Positions 26,658 to 34,245 of a DNA stretch of 64,000 bases are shown piece after piece (position 1 is the stretch's first letter; every line of letters begins with the position of its first letter). The stretch covers positions 33,569-97,568 of the forward strand of contig CAMDQT010000012.1 in assembly GCA_945906305.1 (NCBI GenBank), given 5' to 3'. The notes beneath the pieces were generated by a model, which did not search any database, was not told the origin of the DNA, and saw only the letters and a program-made list of their open reading frames with translations. This DNA is from Ferrithrix thermotolerans DSM 19514 (lineage in GTDB: Bacteria > Actinomycetota > Acidimicrobiia > Acidimicrobiales > CAIXPF01). The position numbers and the translations under genes were made by a program.

Positions 26658-27719
26658 TCAGCGCCGCAAGGCCGCCACCACCGCCGCCGCGAATTCCGCC
26701 GTCGATGCGGTGCCACCCTGATCTGCGGTGAGGAATTCGCCGCTGGCGTAGACCTCCCCGATCGCCGCATCGAGCCGACCGGCGGCATCGGTCAGACCAA
26801 GGTGCTCCAACATCATCACCGCCGACAGCACGGTGGCTGTGGGGTTGATGATCCCCCGGCCAGCAATATCGGGAGCGGAACCGTGGGCGGACTCGAAGTA
26901 GGCGAAGTCATCGCCGTAACAACCCGATGGGGCCAGGCCCAAGCCACCAATGGTCGCCGCAGCCTCGTCGGAGAGCAGGTCACCGTAGAGGTTGGGCAGC
27001 AACACGACGTCGAGCCCGTGGGGGCGAAGGACCAAACGGTGCGCCAGGTCATCGACGATGAACTGTTCCAGTTCAACGTCAGGAAAGTCCGCCGCAACCT
27101 CCCTGACGATGTCACAGAAGTAGCCGTCGGTCTTGGGCAGCATGTTCGTCTTCGCCGAGACCGTCAGTTTGCCCCGTCGGGCACGGGCCAATTCGAGACT
27201 GAAGCGGGCTACCCGCTCGGTGCCTGCACGGGTGATGATCTTGGCCGCGAAACGACCCTCGCCTTGGTAGGAGAGACGGGCCTTAGGGCCCACAAGTCCA
27301 GAGCCGTGCAGCGCCTGCACGTCGCCCATGATCCCGACATAACTGTCCTCGAGGTTCTCTCGCACAATCACGTAGTCGATGACCGACGGATCCGCCAGCG
27401 GCGAACGGAACCCCGGCCGCCATCGCACCGGGCGTACATTGGCGAAGGTTCCCTTTCCCCAACGGAGGTAGGCGACGCCAGGAGTGGTCCCGTTGGTGGA
27501 GCCAAACAAGACCCCCTCCGCCCGATCGATACGCTCAATGACCAGCGCCTCCCGCTCCTGGGGAGCCAACTCCGCCAGCTCCACACCGACGGGCACCACG
27601 TCGAAGTCCAGCGGAAGATCCATCGCCCGCAACATGTCGAGGGCTGCGTCCATCGCCTCCGGCGCGGCATCATCGCCGGGGATGACACATATCGTTCGCC
27701 GTGCAGTCTGCGCCGTCAT
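26658..27719 (-). CDS. Isocitrate/isopropylmalate dehydrogenase family protein
   Basis: A beta-decarboxylating dehydrogenase of 353 residues. Signatures are the N-terminal ICVIPGDDAAPEAMDAAL, the substrate-arginine region FANVRPVRWRPGFRSPL, VRENLEDSYVG, the Lys/Asp region KTNMLPKTDGYFCDIV, and LYGDLLSDEAAATIGGLGLAPSG with AHGSAPDIAGRGIINPTA. The loop RENLEDSY is unlike leuB (RELTGG) and standard isocitrate dehydrogenase, and nearer to tartrate or homoisocitrate types, so the substrate is open. The ATG at 27719 has AGGAAGGA. It is divergent from the hydratase gene. Confidence 0.87.
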   Translation of the reverse strand: MTAQTARRTICVIPGDDAAPEAMDAALDMLRAMDLPLDFDVVPVGVELAELAPQEREALVIERIDRAEGVLFGSTNGTTPGVAYLRWGKGTFANVRPVRWRPGFRSPLADPSVIDYVIVRENLEDSYVGIMGDVQALHGSGLVGPKARLSYQGEGRFAAKIITRAGTERVARFSLELARARRGKLTVSAKTNMLPKTDGYFCDIVREVAADFPDVELEQFIVDDLAHRLVLRPHGLDVVLLPNLYGDLLSDEAAATIGGLGLAPSGCYGDDFAYFESAHGSAPDIAGRGIINPTATVLSAVMMLEHLGLTDAAGRLDAAIGEVYASGEFLTADQGGTASTAEFAAAVVAALRR

Positions 27720-27746
27720 CGGTCCTTCCTGTCCCCGGCTTGTGTC

Positions 27747-27767
27747 GCCGGGTCCATGTGACCCGGC
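27747..27767. promoter_or_regulatory. 21-bp palindrome between divergent catabolic genes (operator candidate)
   Basis: GCCGGGTC (27747-27754) and GACCCGGC (27760-27767) form perfect 8-bp arms around CATGT. The site lies 28 bp upstream of the dehydrogenase start at 27719 (minus) and about 60 bp upstream of the -10 of the hydratase gene (plus). It could bind a dimeric repressor controlling both directions, or form a hairpin in the minus-strand leader. Confidence 0.45.
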
Positions 27768-27828
27768 ATCGGGTCCAAGCGCGGTGCGGACCACCAGCGA
27801 AGCGCCTGCAGGTCCGCACGGCGCAGCG

Positions 27829-27834
27829 TAGTGT
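27829..27834 (+). promoter_or_regulatory. -10 TAGTGT, leaderless promoter of the hydratase gene
   Basis: The hexamer ends 8 nt before the ATG at 27843. Confidence 0.6.
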
Positions 27835-27842
27835 GCCCGATC

Positions 27843-28649
27843 ATGGCCCTCACCCCTGAGCAACTCGATGAGCTCGCCCCTCGCCTCTGGGACGCCGTGG
27901 CATCTGGTGACCGCTTCCCGCCGTTTCTGGCCGGCATCAGCTACGACGACGGGCTCGGTTTGCAGGTCCGCATGCTGCGTCGCCATCTCCAACACGGGGC
28001 GGTGCTCGCCGGATGGAAGGTCGGGCTCACCTCGGCCCGTGCCCGCAGCCAATTCGGCGGGATCGACGTGCGTCCCTTCGGGTATCTCGATGCCGACCAT
28101 GTTCTACGCAGCGGCGCCACCGTCGAGATCGGGTCCGTCCCCCGGGCGGCCGTAGAGACCGAATTGTGCTTCACCGTGGCCGAGCGCCTGTTCGGCTCGG
28201 ATCTCAGCGCGGAGCAGGTTCGTGCAGGGCTGGCCACCGTGGCCGCGGGCTACGAGATCAACCAACGCCAGCGTGGCAGCCTCAAGCCCGATCTCGCCAT
28301 GGGTGCCGCCGCCCGCATGTACAACTGGGGCGTTGTCGAAGGCACCGGCGCGTCCCCCGCTGAACTGCATCGAGCCGGTTTCGACCTCGCCGATGCCGTC
28401 GTCACGATGAGCTGGAGCGGAGCCGACGCGGTGCCAACACCAGCCTTACGCGAACGTGCCGGTGACCACGTCGATGACCACTACCTATCCATCGCCTTGT
28501 TGGCCCGGGCTTTGGCGGACTACGACCTGGCTTTGGAGCCGGGACAAAAGATCATCACCGGAGCGGTCGGAAGGTTCCCGGCCGAACCCGGACAAACGTG
28601 GCGCAGCGAGTTCTCGGGCGTCGGCACAGTGGAGGTGCGTTTCACATGA
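27843..28649 (+). CDS. 2-keto-4-pentenoate hydratase/FAH-like protein (MhpD type)
   Basis: A 268-residue member of the hydratase/decarboxylase branch of the FAH superfamily, which hydrates 2-oxo-4-pentenoate-type intermediates after meta-cleavage of aromatic rings. Visible features are AGWKVGLTSARARSQFGGID, the metal-ligand Glu pair in RAAVETELCF, EINQRQRG and LADYDLALEPGQKIITG. No ring-cleavage dioxygenase is nearby, so the substrate is inferred only from the family. Start fixed by the leaderless -10; its TGA overlaps the next ATG. Confidence 0.85.
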   Translation: MALTPEQLDELAPRLWDAVASGDRFPPFLAGISYDDGLGLQVRMLRRHLQHGAVLAGWKVGLTSARARSQFGGIDVRPFGYLDADHVLRSGATVEIGSVPRAAVETELCFTVAERLFGSDLSAEQVRAGLATVAAGYEINQRQRGSLKPDLAMGAAARMYNWGVVEGTGASPAELHRAGFDLADAVVTMSWSGADAVPTPALRERAGDHVDDHYLSIALLARALADYDLALEPGQKIITGAVGRFPAEPGQTWRSEFSGVGTVEVRFT

Positions 28650-29614
28650 AAGTACTCGTAATCACCGGACTGACCTTGCCCACAGTCACCGACGCGGAGA
28701 TGCAGGCCATTCGCCACGCCGCCGGAGCGGGCTCGGTGGTCGAGCTGGTCAACGGGGTCAAAGAGGCGATGGCGCATGCTGCGGACACCGACGTGATTCT
28801 CGGAGTCCTGCCCGAACGCCTGCTCAATGCGGCGGGAAACTTGCGCTGGATCCATGCCACCGCCTCTGGGGTGGACATGTTCATGTACCCCGCTTTCAAA
28901 CAGAGTGACGTGATCCTCACCGGCGAGAAAGGCCTCGTCGGCGGCCATCTGGCCGACACCGGTTTCGGCTTGCTCCTGGCGCTCACCCGGCAGATCCACA
29001 CCGCCCTCAAACTCGGCTCGGGGGCCTGGCCGCAGCGCGAGGCGATGCGGGCCAAAGAAGTTGAACTCGAGGGTCTCACCATGGGCATCGTCGGTTTCGG
29101 TGGTACCGGTCGGGCCATGGCCCGACGGGCCACCGGCTTCGGGATGAAGCTCCTGGCCCTGGACGAAATGACGGTACCGCCTGGGGACGGAGTCGATGAG
29201 GTCTGGCCAACCAGCCGCCTCGATGACCTGCTCACCGGGTCAGATGTGGTGGCGATCTGCTGCCCACTCACCGAAGTGACGAGTCGGCTGTTTGACGACC
29301 ACGCCTTTGCCGCCATGAGGCCGGGGGCGATCTTGGTCAACGTCACCCGGGGCGAGGTCGTCGACGGCGATGCGCTGGTTCGGGCGCTACAGAGTGGACG
29401 CCTCGGGGGCGCGGCCCTCGACGTGATCGACGGGGAGCCGCTGCCGAGCGATCACCCGATCTGGGACTTCGACAACGTGGCCATGACCCCGCACACCGCC
29501 GGCGCCAGCCAACTGAGGGCACCGCGAAACATCGCCCGATTCGTGGACAACCTCGGCCGATTCCAACGAGGCGAAGAGCTCCTTGGCCTCGTGGACAAGG
29601 TCGCCGGTTACTGA
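28646..29614 (+). CDS. D-2-hydroxyacid dehydrogenase
   Basis: A 322-residue NAD-dependent dehydrogenase of the D-isomer-specific family. The Rossmann motif is GIVGFGGTGRAMARRA, the catalytic Arg lies in NVTRGEVVDGD, the Glu in DVIDGEPLP and the His in MTPHTAGAS. It reduces 2-keto acids or oxidises D-2-hydroxyacids; the substrate is unknown. It is coupled to the hydratase by an ATGA overlap, which suggests it acts on the hydratase product or a related keto acid. Confidence 0.9.
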   Translation: MKVLVITGLTLPTVTDAEMQAIRHAAGAGSVVELVNGVKEAMAHAADTDVILGVLPERLLNAAGNLRWIHATASGVDMFMYPAFKQSDVILTGEKGLVGGHLADTGFGLLLALTRQIHTALKLGSGAWPQREAMRAKEVELEGLTMGIVGFGGTGRAMARRATGFGMKLLALDEMTVPPGDGVDEVWPTSRLDDLLTGSDVVAICCPLTEVTSRLFDDHAFAAMRPGAILVNVTRGEVVDGDALVRALQSGRLGGAALDVIDGEPLPSDHPIWDFDNVAMTPHTAGASQLRAPRNIARFVDNLGRFQRGEELLGLVDKVAGY

Positions 29615-29664
29615 GGCTGCCGCGCCACGGCGGTGTTCGCCCGGCCTGCGCTCCACTCCTCGGG

Positions 29665-30078
29665 TCACTCCTCGGGAGGCACCCGGCGGCGGCTGACCTT
29701 ACGTTCGGCATGGGACGCCTTGTCCGCCAGTCGGCGCCGGACCGAGCCGACCGTGGGCCGCGTCCGGCGCCGGGGTGGTGGCACATACAACGCATCGGCG
29801 AGGCGCTGCTGTAAGCGGCGTTGGGCCAGATCGCGATTGCGTCGCTGCGAACGCTCATCGTCGGCGGCGACGGTGAGCCCATCACCAAGTTGGGATCGCA
29901 ACCGGGCCCGTTGCGCCTCACTCAAACTCGGCGAAGCAACGATATCGAACTTCACAATGGCCCGGCTGTGGGTGCGATTTGCGTGCTGGCCCCCTGGGCC
30001 TCCGGAGGGCTCGAAACGCCACACAAGCTCATCGGCGTCGATTGCACACCGGGCGTCGATCACCAAGCGCTCACCCAT
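29665..30078 (-). CDS. arfB: ArfB/ICT1-like peptidyl-tRNA hydrolase (ribosome rescue)
   Basis: A codon-independent release-factor-like protein of 137 residues. GGQ at 29-31 (SGGPGGQHANRTHS) is the catalytic loop, and a strongly basic tail (RRRTRPTVGSVRRRLADKASHAERKVSRRR region) would insert in the mRNA channel of stalled ribosomes. The small size and basic tail distinguish it from RF1/RF2. TAGCGT lies 8 nt before the ATG. It converges with the D-2-hydroxyacid dehydrogenase gene. Confidence 0.88.
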   Translation of the reverse strand: MGERLVIDARCAIDADELVWRFEPSGGPGGQHANRTHSRAIVKFDIVASPSLSEAQRARLRSQLGDGLTVAADDERSQRRNRDLAQRRLQQRLADALYVPPPRRRTRPTVGSVRRRLADKASHAERKVSRRRVPPEE

Positions 30079-30086
30079 TGCCAGTC

Positions 30087-30092
30087 ACGCTA
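30087..30092 (-). promoter_or_regulatory. -10 TAGCGT, leaderless promoter of arfB
   Basis: The hexamer ends 8 nt before the ATG at 30078. Confidence 0.6.
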
Positions 30093-30123
30093 CCGCCGCC
30101 CAGCGTCCTCGACGCGCCGCGGC

Positions 30124-30129
30124 TAGGTT
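30124..30129 (+). promoter_or_regulatory. -10 TAGGTT, leaderless promoter of the mini-ORF and hydrolase
   Basis: The hexamer ends 6 nt before the ATG at 30136, not before the hydrolase ATG at 30201. Confidence 0.5.
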
Positions 30130-30135
30130 GCGCCC

Positions 30136-30204
30136 ATGGGCAGGCCCACCCGGACCTACCCGCCCACTGCAACCATCGATGAAACGGAAACGGTGAAGCC
30201 ATGA
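30136..30204 (+). CDS. 22-codon leader ORF coupled to the downstream hydrolase
   Basis: The ORF begins MGRPTRTYPPTAT and ends VKP; its TGA (30202-30204) overlaps the hydrolase ATG (30201-30203). The start has a leaderless -10 at ideal spacing, while the hydrolase start has no good Shine-Dalgarno sequence. It may simply deliver ribosomes to the hydrolase start. The peptide has no codon bias that suggests amino-acid sensing. I found no recognisable family. Confidence 0.45.
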   Translation: MGRPTRTYPPTATIDETETVKP

Positions 30205-30890
30205 GCTCAACACCTGTCGTCCTTTTGCACGGCTTTGCCACCTCGGCGGCGCGCACCTGGGGGGAGAACGGCTGGATCGAGTTGCTCAAGGAGGCCGGTC
30301 GAACGGTACTAGCCATCGACCTACTCGGACACGGCGACGCCGACAAGCCGCACGACCCCGAGGCCTACGAACAGCTGGAGGCGCTCGTCGCGGCGCAGTT
30401 GCCGGATGAACCGGTCGACATCATCGGCTTCTCGCTCGGAGCCCGCACCACCCTGGCCTTGGCGATTGAAAACCCTGGCCGCTTCCGCAAGATCGTCGTG
30501 GCCGGCGTCGGCGCGAACCTCTTCGAGCACGACGAGGAACGATCGCGGGCCATTGCCCGCGGCGTAGCCGGTAACCCCGATCCCGAGGATCGTACGTCGG
30601 CCTATTTCGCCCAACTGGCGGACTCCCCCGAGATCGACCGCGAAGCCCTAGCCGCGCTCAGCAAACGTAAGCACGGACTGCCCGTCACCCTCGAGGGTTT
30701 GGCCAACGTGAATAACCCGGTGCTCGTTGTACTCGGTGATCAGGACTTCGCCGCGCCAGCAGATCCGCTGGTCGATGCGCTGCCCAATGCCACGTTCTTG
30801 AACCTCCGCAAGGCCGACCACTTTGGCACGGTCAAAGACTTCCGCTTCATCGACGCCGCCCTGCGCTTCATCGACGCCGTCCCGAAGTAA
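30201..30890 (+). CDS. Alpha/beta hydrolase
   Basis: A compact serine hydrolase of 229 residues: oxyanion segment VVLLHGFATSA, IDLLGHGDADKP, nucleophile Ser in GFSLGA, Asp in GDQDFAAP and His in KADHFGTVK. The triad is complete. Substrate unknown; no acyl-chain or acid context points to one. Translation probably depends on coupling to the preceding mini-ORF. It converges with the zinc-ribbon gene. Confidence 0.88.
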   Translation: MSSTPVVLLHGFATSAARTWGENGWIELLKEAGRTVLAIDLLGHGDADKPHDPEAYEQLEALVAAQLPDEPVDIIGFSLGARTTLALAIENPGRFRKIVVAGVGANLFEHDEERSRAIARGVAGNPDPEDRTSAYFAQLADSPEIDREALAALSKRKHGLPVTLEGLANVNNPVLVVLGDQDFAAPADPLVDALPNATFLNLRKADHFGTVKDFRFIDAALRFIDAVPK

Positions 30891-30943
30891 CCCCCGTGGA
30901 CGTCGCGGCGTGCCGTTCAGCGGCGCAGGCCCCAGTCTCGACG

Positions 30944-31162
30944 TCAGAACTGGGCCAGCACCCACACGAACCCCTGCACCGCCCGCCAGCCCAGGTATGA
31001 CACCAACGACGCCACCACCAGCCAAAAGTGCCACGGGACGGACCGCCAAGCGCTCTGATCGGCGACGACGGTGGCGATTTTGGTGCCGCACTGCGGACAG
31101 GTCCCGTCCTGGTGCAGGGTGTTCGGGTTGAAGAAGCGATCACAGGGATCACACCAGGGCAT
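30944..31162 (-). CDS. Small zinc-ribbon membrane protein, hypothetical
   Basis: A 72-residue protein with a zinc ribbon (Cys4, Cys7, Cys22, Cys25; WCDPCDRFF and TCPQCGTKI) and one hydrophobic helix at about 44-68. The ribbon would face the cytosol if the helix is a single N-in span. It starts 6 nt after the acyl-CoA carboxylase stop on the same strand, so it is co-transcribed with it. No function is known to me. It may recruit or stabilise another protein at the membrane (inference). Confidence 0.7.
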   Translation of the reverse strand: MPWCDPCDRFFNPNTLHQDGTCPQCGTKIATVVADQSAWRSVPWHFWLVVASLVSYLGWRAVQGFVWVLAQF

Positions 31163-31168
31163 CGTCGC

Positions 31169-32731
31169 TCACACCGGAGGAACGCCGTGGCGACGATCGG
31201 AGAACGAACGGTCACGCTTGCGAGCTCGCTCGATACGGCGAATGCACTCGGCCCGCAGGTCTCCGAAGTCGATGATGGCGTCGATGACCAGCTCCGAGGC
31301 GAGACGCAAAATGTCGACGTCTTCCTCGTAGAGTCGGCGCTGCTCCGCTACCCACGCGTCGCGCTCTTCGGGGTTGGTCATGGCGGCAATGCGGTTGGCG
31401 TACACCGCGTTCACAGCCGCCTCGGGACCCATCACGGCAATCTTGGCCGTGGGCAGGGCGATGGTCGCCTCCGGGTCGAACGCCGGGCCGGACATGGCGT
31501 ACAGGCCGGCCCCATAACACTTGCGCACGATGATCGACAGCTTCGCCACCGTCGCCTCAGACACCGCGGTAATCATCTTCGCTCCATGACGGATGATGCC
31601 TTGACGTTCCACTTCGGTGCCGATCATGAAGCCAGGGACATCGGCGAGGAACAGCAACGGAATGTTGAAGGCATCGCACCACCAGATGAAGCGGGCGGCC
31701 TTGTCCGCTGAGTCAACGAAGAGCACACCCCCCTTCTGCATTGGGTTATTGGCGACGACACCCACCGGGCGTCCATCGAGGCGGGCAAAGCCGGTGATCA
31801 GTTCGGGAGCAAACAGCGGCTTGATCTCAAAAAAGCTGTCGGCATCGACAAGGCCATCGATGAAATCGTGCATGTCGTAGCCCCGGCTCTCCTCCGCGGG
31901 CACGACCGAGGCGTCGAGCACCCGGGACGGTTCGGCCGAAACGTACTGCGGGGGATCCTCCCGCCAAGACGACGGTAGATAGCTGAAAATGGCTGCCGCC
32001 TGATCGAGGGCGTCCTCGTCGTCGTGGGCCAACAGGTCACCACAACCGGACACGGTGGCATGCATCCGCGCCCCGCCCATCTCCTCCAAGGAGACCAGCT
32101 CACCAATCACCATCTCGGCCATGCGGGGTGAACCGAGATACATCGAGGCGTTGCCCTCGACCATGATGACGACATCACAAAAGGCGGGGATGTATGCCCC
32201 ACCCGCAGCAGACGGTCCGAACAGACAGCAGATCTGGGGCACCCGGCCTGACATCTTGACCTCGTTGTAGAAGATGCGGCCCGCACCTCGGCGTCCGGGG
32301 AACAACTCCACCTGGTCGGTGATGCGAGCCCCGGCGGAGTCGACCAGCCAGAACATCGGCAGCTCATTACGCAACGCCAACTCGGTGATGCGGATGATCT
32401 TCTCCACCGTTCGAGCACCCCAGGACCCGGCCTTGACCGTGGGGTCGTTGGCCATCACCGCCACCGCTCGACCGTCGATGGTACCGGTACCGGTCACCAC
32501 CCCGTCCGCGGGAAGGTCCACCGCGGAGGCATTGGCCAACAGGCTGTCTTCCACGAAAGAGCCCGCGTCGAGCAGCAACGCCAGCCGGTCGCGCACGAAC
32601 AGCTTGTTCTGGCGGGCCAGCTTCTCGCCCTCACGATGGAGGTTTCCCTGCAGAGCCCGCTGCGCCGCAGCAGCCAACGAACCGGCATCGGAGAGGTGAG
32701 AGGTGCTCGGTGCAGCGCTGAGATCGGTCAC
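31169..32731 (-). CDS. Acyl-CoA carboxylase carboxyltransferase (beta) subunit
   Basis: The biotin-dependent carboxyltransferase subunit (PccB/AccD/MccB type) of 520 residues, transferring CO2 from carboxybiotin to an acyl-CoA. N- and C-terminal crotonase-like halves are present: WLVDSAGARITDQVELFPGRRGAGRIFYN and CCLFGPSAAGGAYIPAFCD, then VGVVANNPMQKGGVLFVDSADKAARF and LLFLADVPGFMIGTEVERQGIIRHGAKM. Substrate range (acetyl, propionyl, methylcrotonyl) is not certain. No alpha subunit with biotin carboxylase is adjacent. The start is a GTG. Confidence 0.92.
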   Translation of the reverse strand: MTDLSAAPSTSHLSDAGSLAAAAQRALQGNLHREGEKLARQNKLFVRDRLALLLDAGSFVEDSLLANASAVDLPADGVVTGTGTIDGRAVAVMANDPTVKAGSWGARTVEKIIRITELALRNELPMFWLVDSAGARITDQVELFPGRRGAGRIFYNEVKMSGRVPQICCLFGPSAAGGAYIPAFCDVVIMVEGNASMYLGSPRMAEMVIGELVSLEEMGGARMHATVSGCGDLLAHDDEDALDQAAAIFSYLPSSWREDPPQYVSAEPSRVLDASVVPAEESRGYDMHDFIDGLVDADSFFEIKPLFAPELITGFARLDGRPVGVVANNPMQKGGVLFVDSADKAARFIWWCDAFNIPLLFLADVPGFMIGTEVERQGIIRHGAKMITAVSEATVAKLSIIVRKCYGAGLYAMSGPAFDPEATIALPTAKIAVMGPEAAVNAVYANRIAAMTNPEERDAWVAEQRRLYEEDVDILRLASELVIDAIIDFGDLRAECIRRIERARKRDRSFSDRRHGVPPV

Positions 32732-32820
32732 TTCAGGAGTCTGGCATCTCGACCCCGCCCAACGCCTACCGCCGCACCCACCGCCAGAAGTCGCTCACCC
32801 ATGGTGGACTCCGAACACCA

Positions 32821-34245
32821 TCAGCCGCGTCGGCGTACCCGAAGTTTGATCGGCGTCGAACCCAGCTGGCACCCCTCGCGGAGGTAACGCTCGATGTAGC
32901 GCAAATAGGTCAGCGGCAGCTCTTTGTTGGTGAACAGGGTGAAGGTGGGCGGATGGGTGGCACCCTGGGTGGCATAGAGCACCCGGGCCCCATGCGGCGC
33001 GGGCTGAGCTACCTGGGCGTCGCGCATCAAGCGGTTGACGGTCGCGGTCGGGATACGGGCGCGGTAGTCCTCAATGGCGTCACCGAGCTTCGGAAGCAAC
33101 TTGTGAACGCCCTTGCCGGTCAGGGCGGAAATCTTCAACACGGGCGAATCGCCGATGAAGCGCAGCCGGTCTATGACATCGACCCCGACCCGATCTCGCT
33201 CCTCGGGCTCGAGTTGCTCCCACTTGTTGAGCAACACCACGATCGGGCAGCCCGCCGCGTCGACGCGTTCGGCCAGACGCTGATCCTGGTGGGTCACCCC
33301 AGCCGTGGCGTCGATCACCAATAGCGCCACATCGGCCTTGTCCACGGCCCGCAACGCCCGCACCATGGAGAAGTACTCGGTGGCATCTTCCTCACCGTGG
33401 CCGATCTTCGAACGCCTCCGCATCCCCGCGGTGTCCACGAAACGGACCGGACCGAAGTCGGTATCCACCACCGTGTCAATCGCATCTCGGGTCGTGCCCG
33501 GCATGTCGTGCACCACCGCCCGGTCCTCGCCGATCAATCGATTGAACAGGGTCGACTTACCAACGTTGGGCCGTCCGACAATGGCCACCGAGTACAACTC
33601 GTCGTCGCGATTGGGAACCGCCCCCGGACCGTCGAAGAGATCCTCATCCTCCGCCGGATCCGCGACGCGGGACACCACGTCGCCTTGGGGTCGGCGTGAG
33701 GTCCCTGGCGCACTATCGCGGCCAAGCTCCGCCAGCGGCGCACCGAGCGCTTCAAGTACCGCGTCGAGGAGATCTCCGGTACCGCTGCCATGCAACGCCG
33801 ACACGCAGAACGGCTCGCCCAGACCGAGCGACAGGAACTCCCACGCCGCCGCCTCAAGGCGGGGATGGTCGACCTTGTTGGCGACCACGAAGACCGGCTT
33901 GTCCCGCTCCACCTTGCGCAGCAGGCCTGCCACGCGGGCATCCTCCTCGGTCGTGCCGACCCGAGAATCAACCACGAAGAGCACCGCGTCTGCCTCGGCC
34001 ATGGCCCGCTCGGACTGGCGCGACACCTTCTCGTCGAGCGCGTTGCCAGTACCGCCGGGAAGCCAGCCGCCCGTGTCGATCGCCACGAAGGCCCGTCCCT
34101 GCCACTCGCCCTCAAGGGTCTTGCGGTCTCGGGTGACTCCGGGGCGCTCCTCCACGATCGCCTCCTGGCGACCGACGAGACGGTTGACGAGCGTCGACTT
34201 ACCGACGTTGGGCCGGCCCACGATGGCCAGCTTGGGGGGATTCAT
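32821..34245 (-). CDS. der: Ribosome biogenesis GTPase Der (EngA)
   Basis: A tandem GTPase needed for 50S subunit maturation. The first G domain starts LAIVGRPNVGKSTL with DTGGW and NKVD; the second repeats VAIVGRPNVGKSTL with DTAGM and NKWE; a C-terminal KH-like domain ends in the basic LRVRRRG. An acidic linker of about 30 residues separates the G domains. At 474 residues it is complete. The ATG overlaps the DUF512 stop (ATGA). In mycobacteria der also lies near cmk, as it does here about 3 kb away. Confidence 0.95.
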   Translation of the reverse strand: MNPPKLAIVGRPNVGKSTLVNRLVGRQEAIVEERPGVTRDRKTLEGEWQGRAFVAIDTGGWLPGGTGNALDEKVSRQSERAMAEADAVLFVVDSRVGTTEEDARVAGLLRKVERDKPVFVVANKVDHPRLEAAAWEFLSLGLGEPFCVSALHGSGTGDLLDAVLEALGAPLAELGRDSAPGTSRRPQGDVVSRVADPAEDEDLFDGPGAVPNRDDELYSVAIVGRPNVGKSTLFNRLIGEDRAVVHDMPGTTRDAIDTVVDTDFGPVRFVDTAGMRRRSKIGHGEEDATEYFSMVRALRAVDKADVALLVIDATAGVTHQDQRLAERVDAAGCPIVVLLNKWEQLEPEERDRVGVDVIDRLRFIGDSPVLKISALTGKGVHKLLPKLGDAIEDYRARIPTATVNRLMRDAQVAQPAPHGARVLYATQGATHPPTFTLFTNKELPLTYLRYIERYLREGCQLGSTPIKLRVRRRG

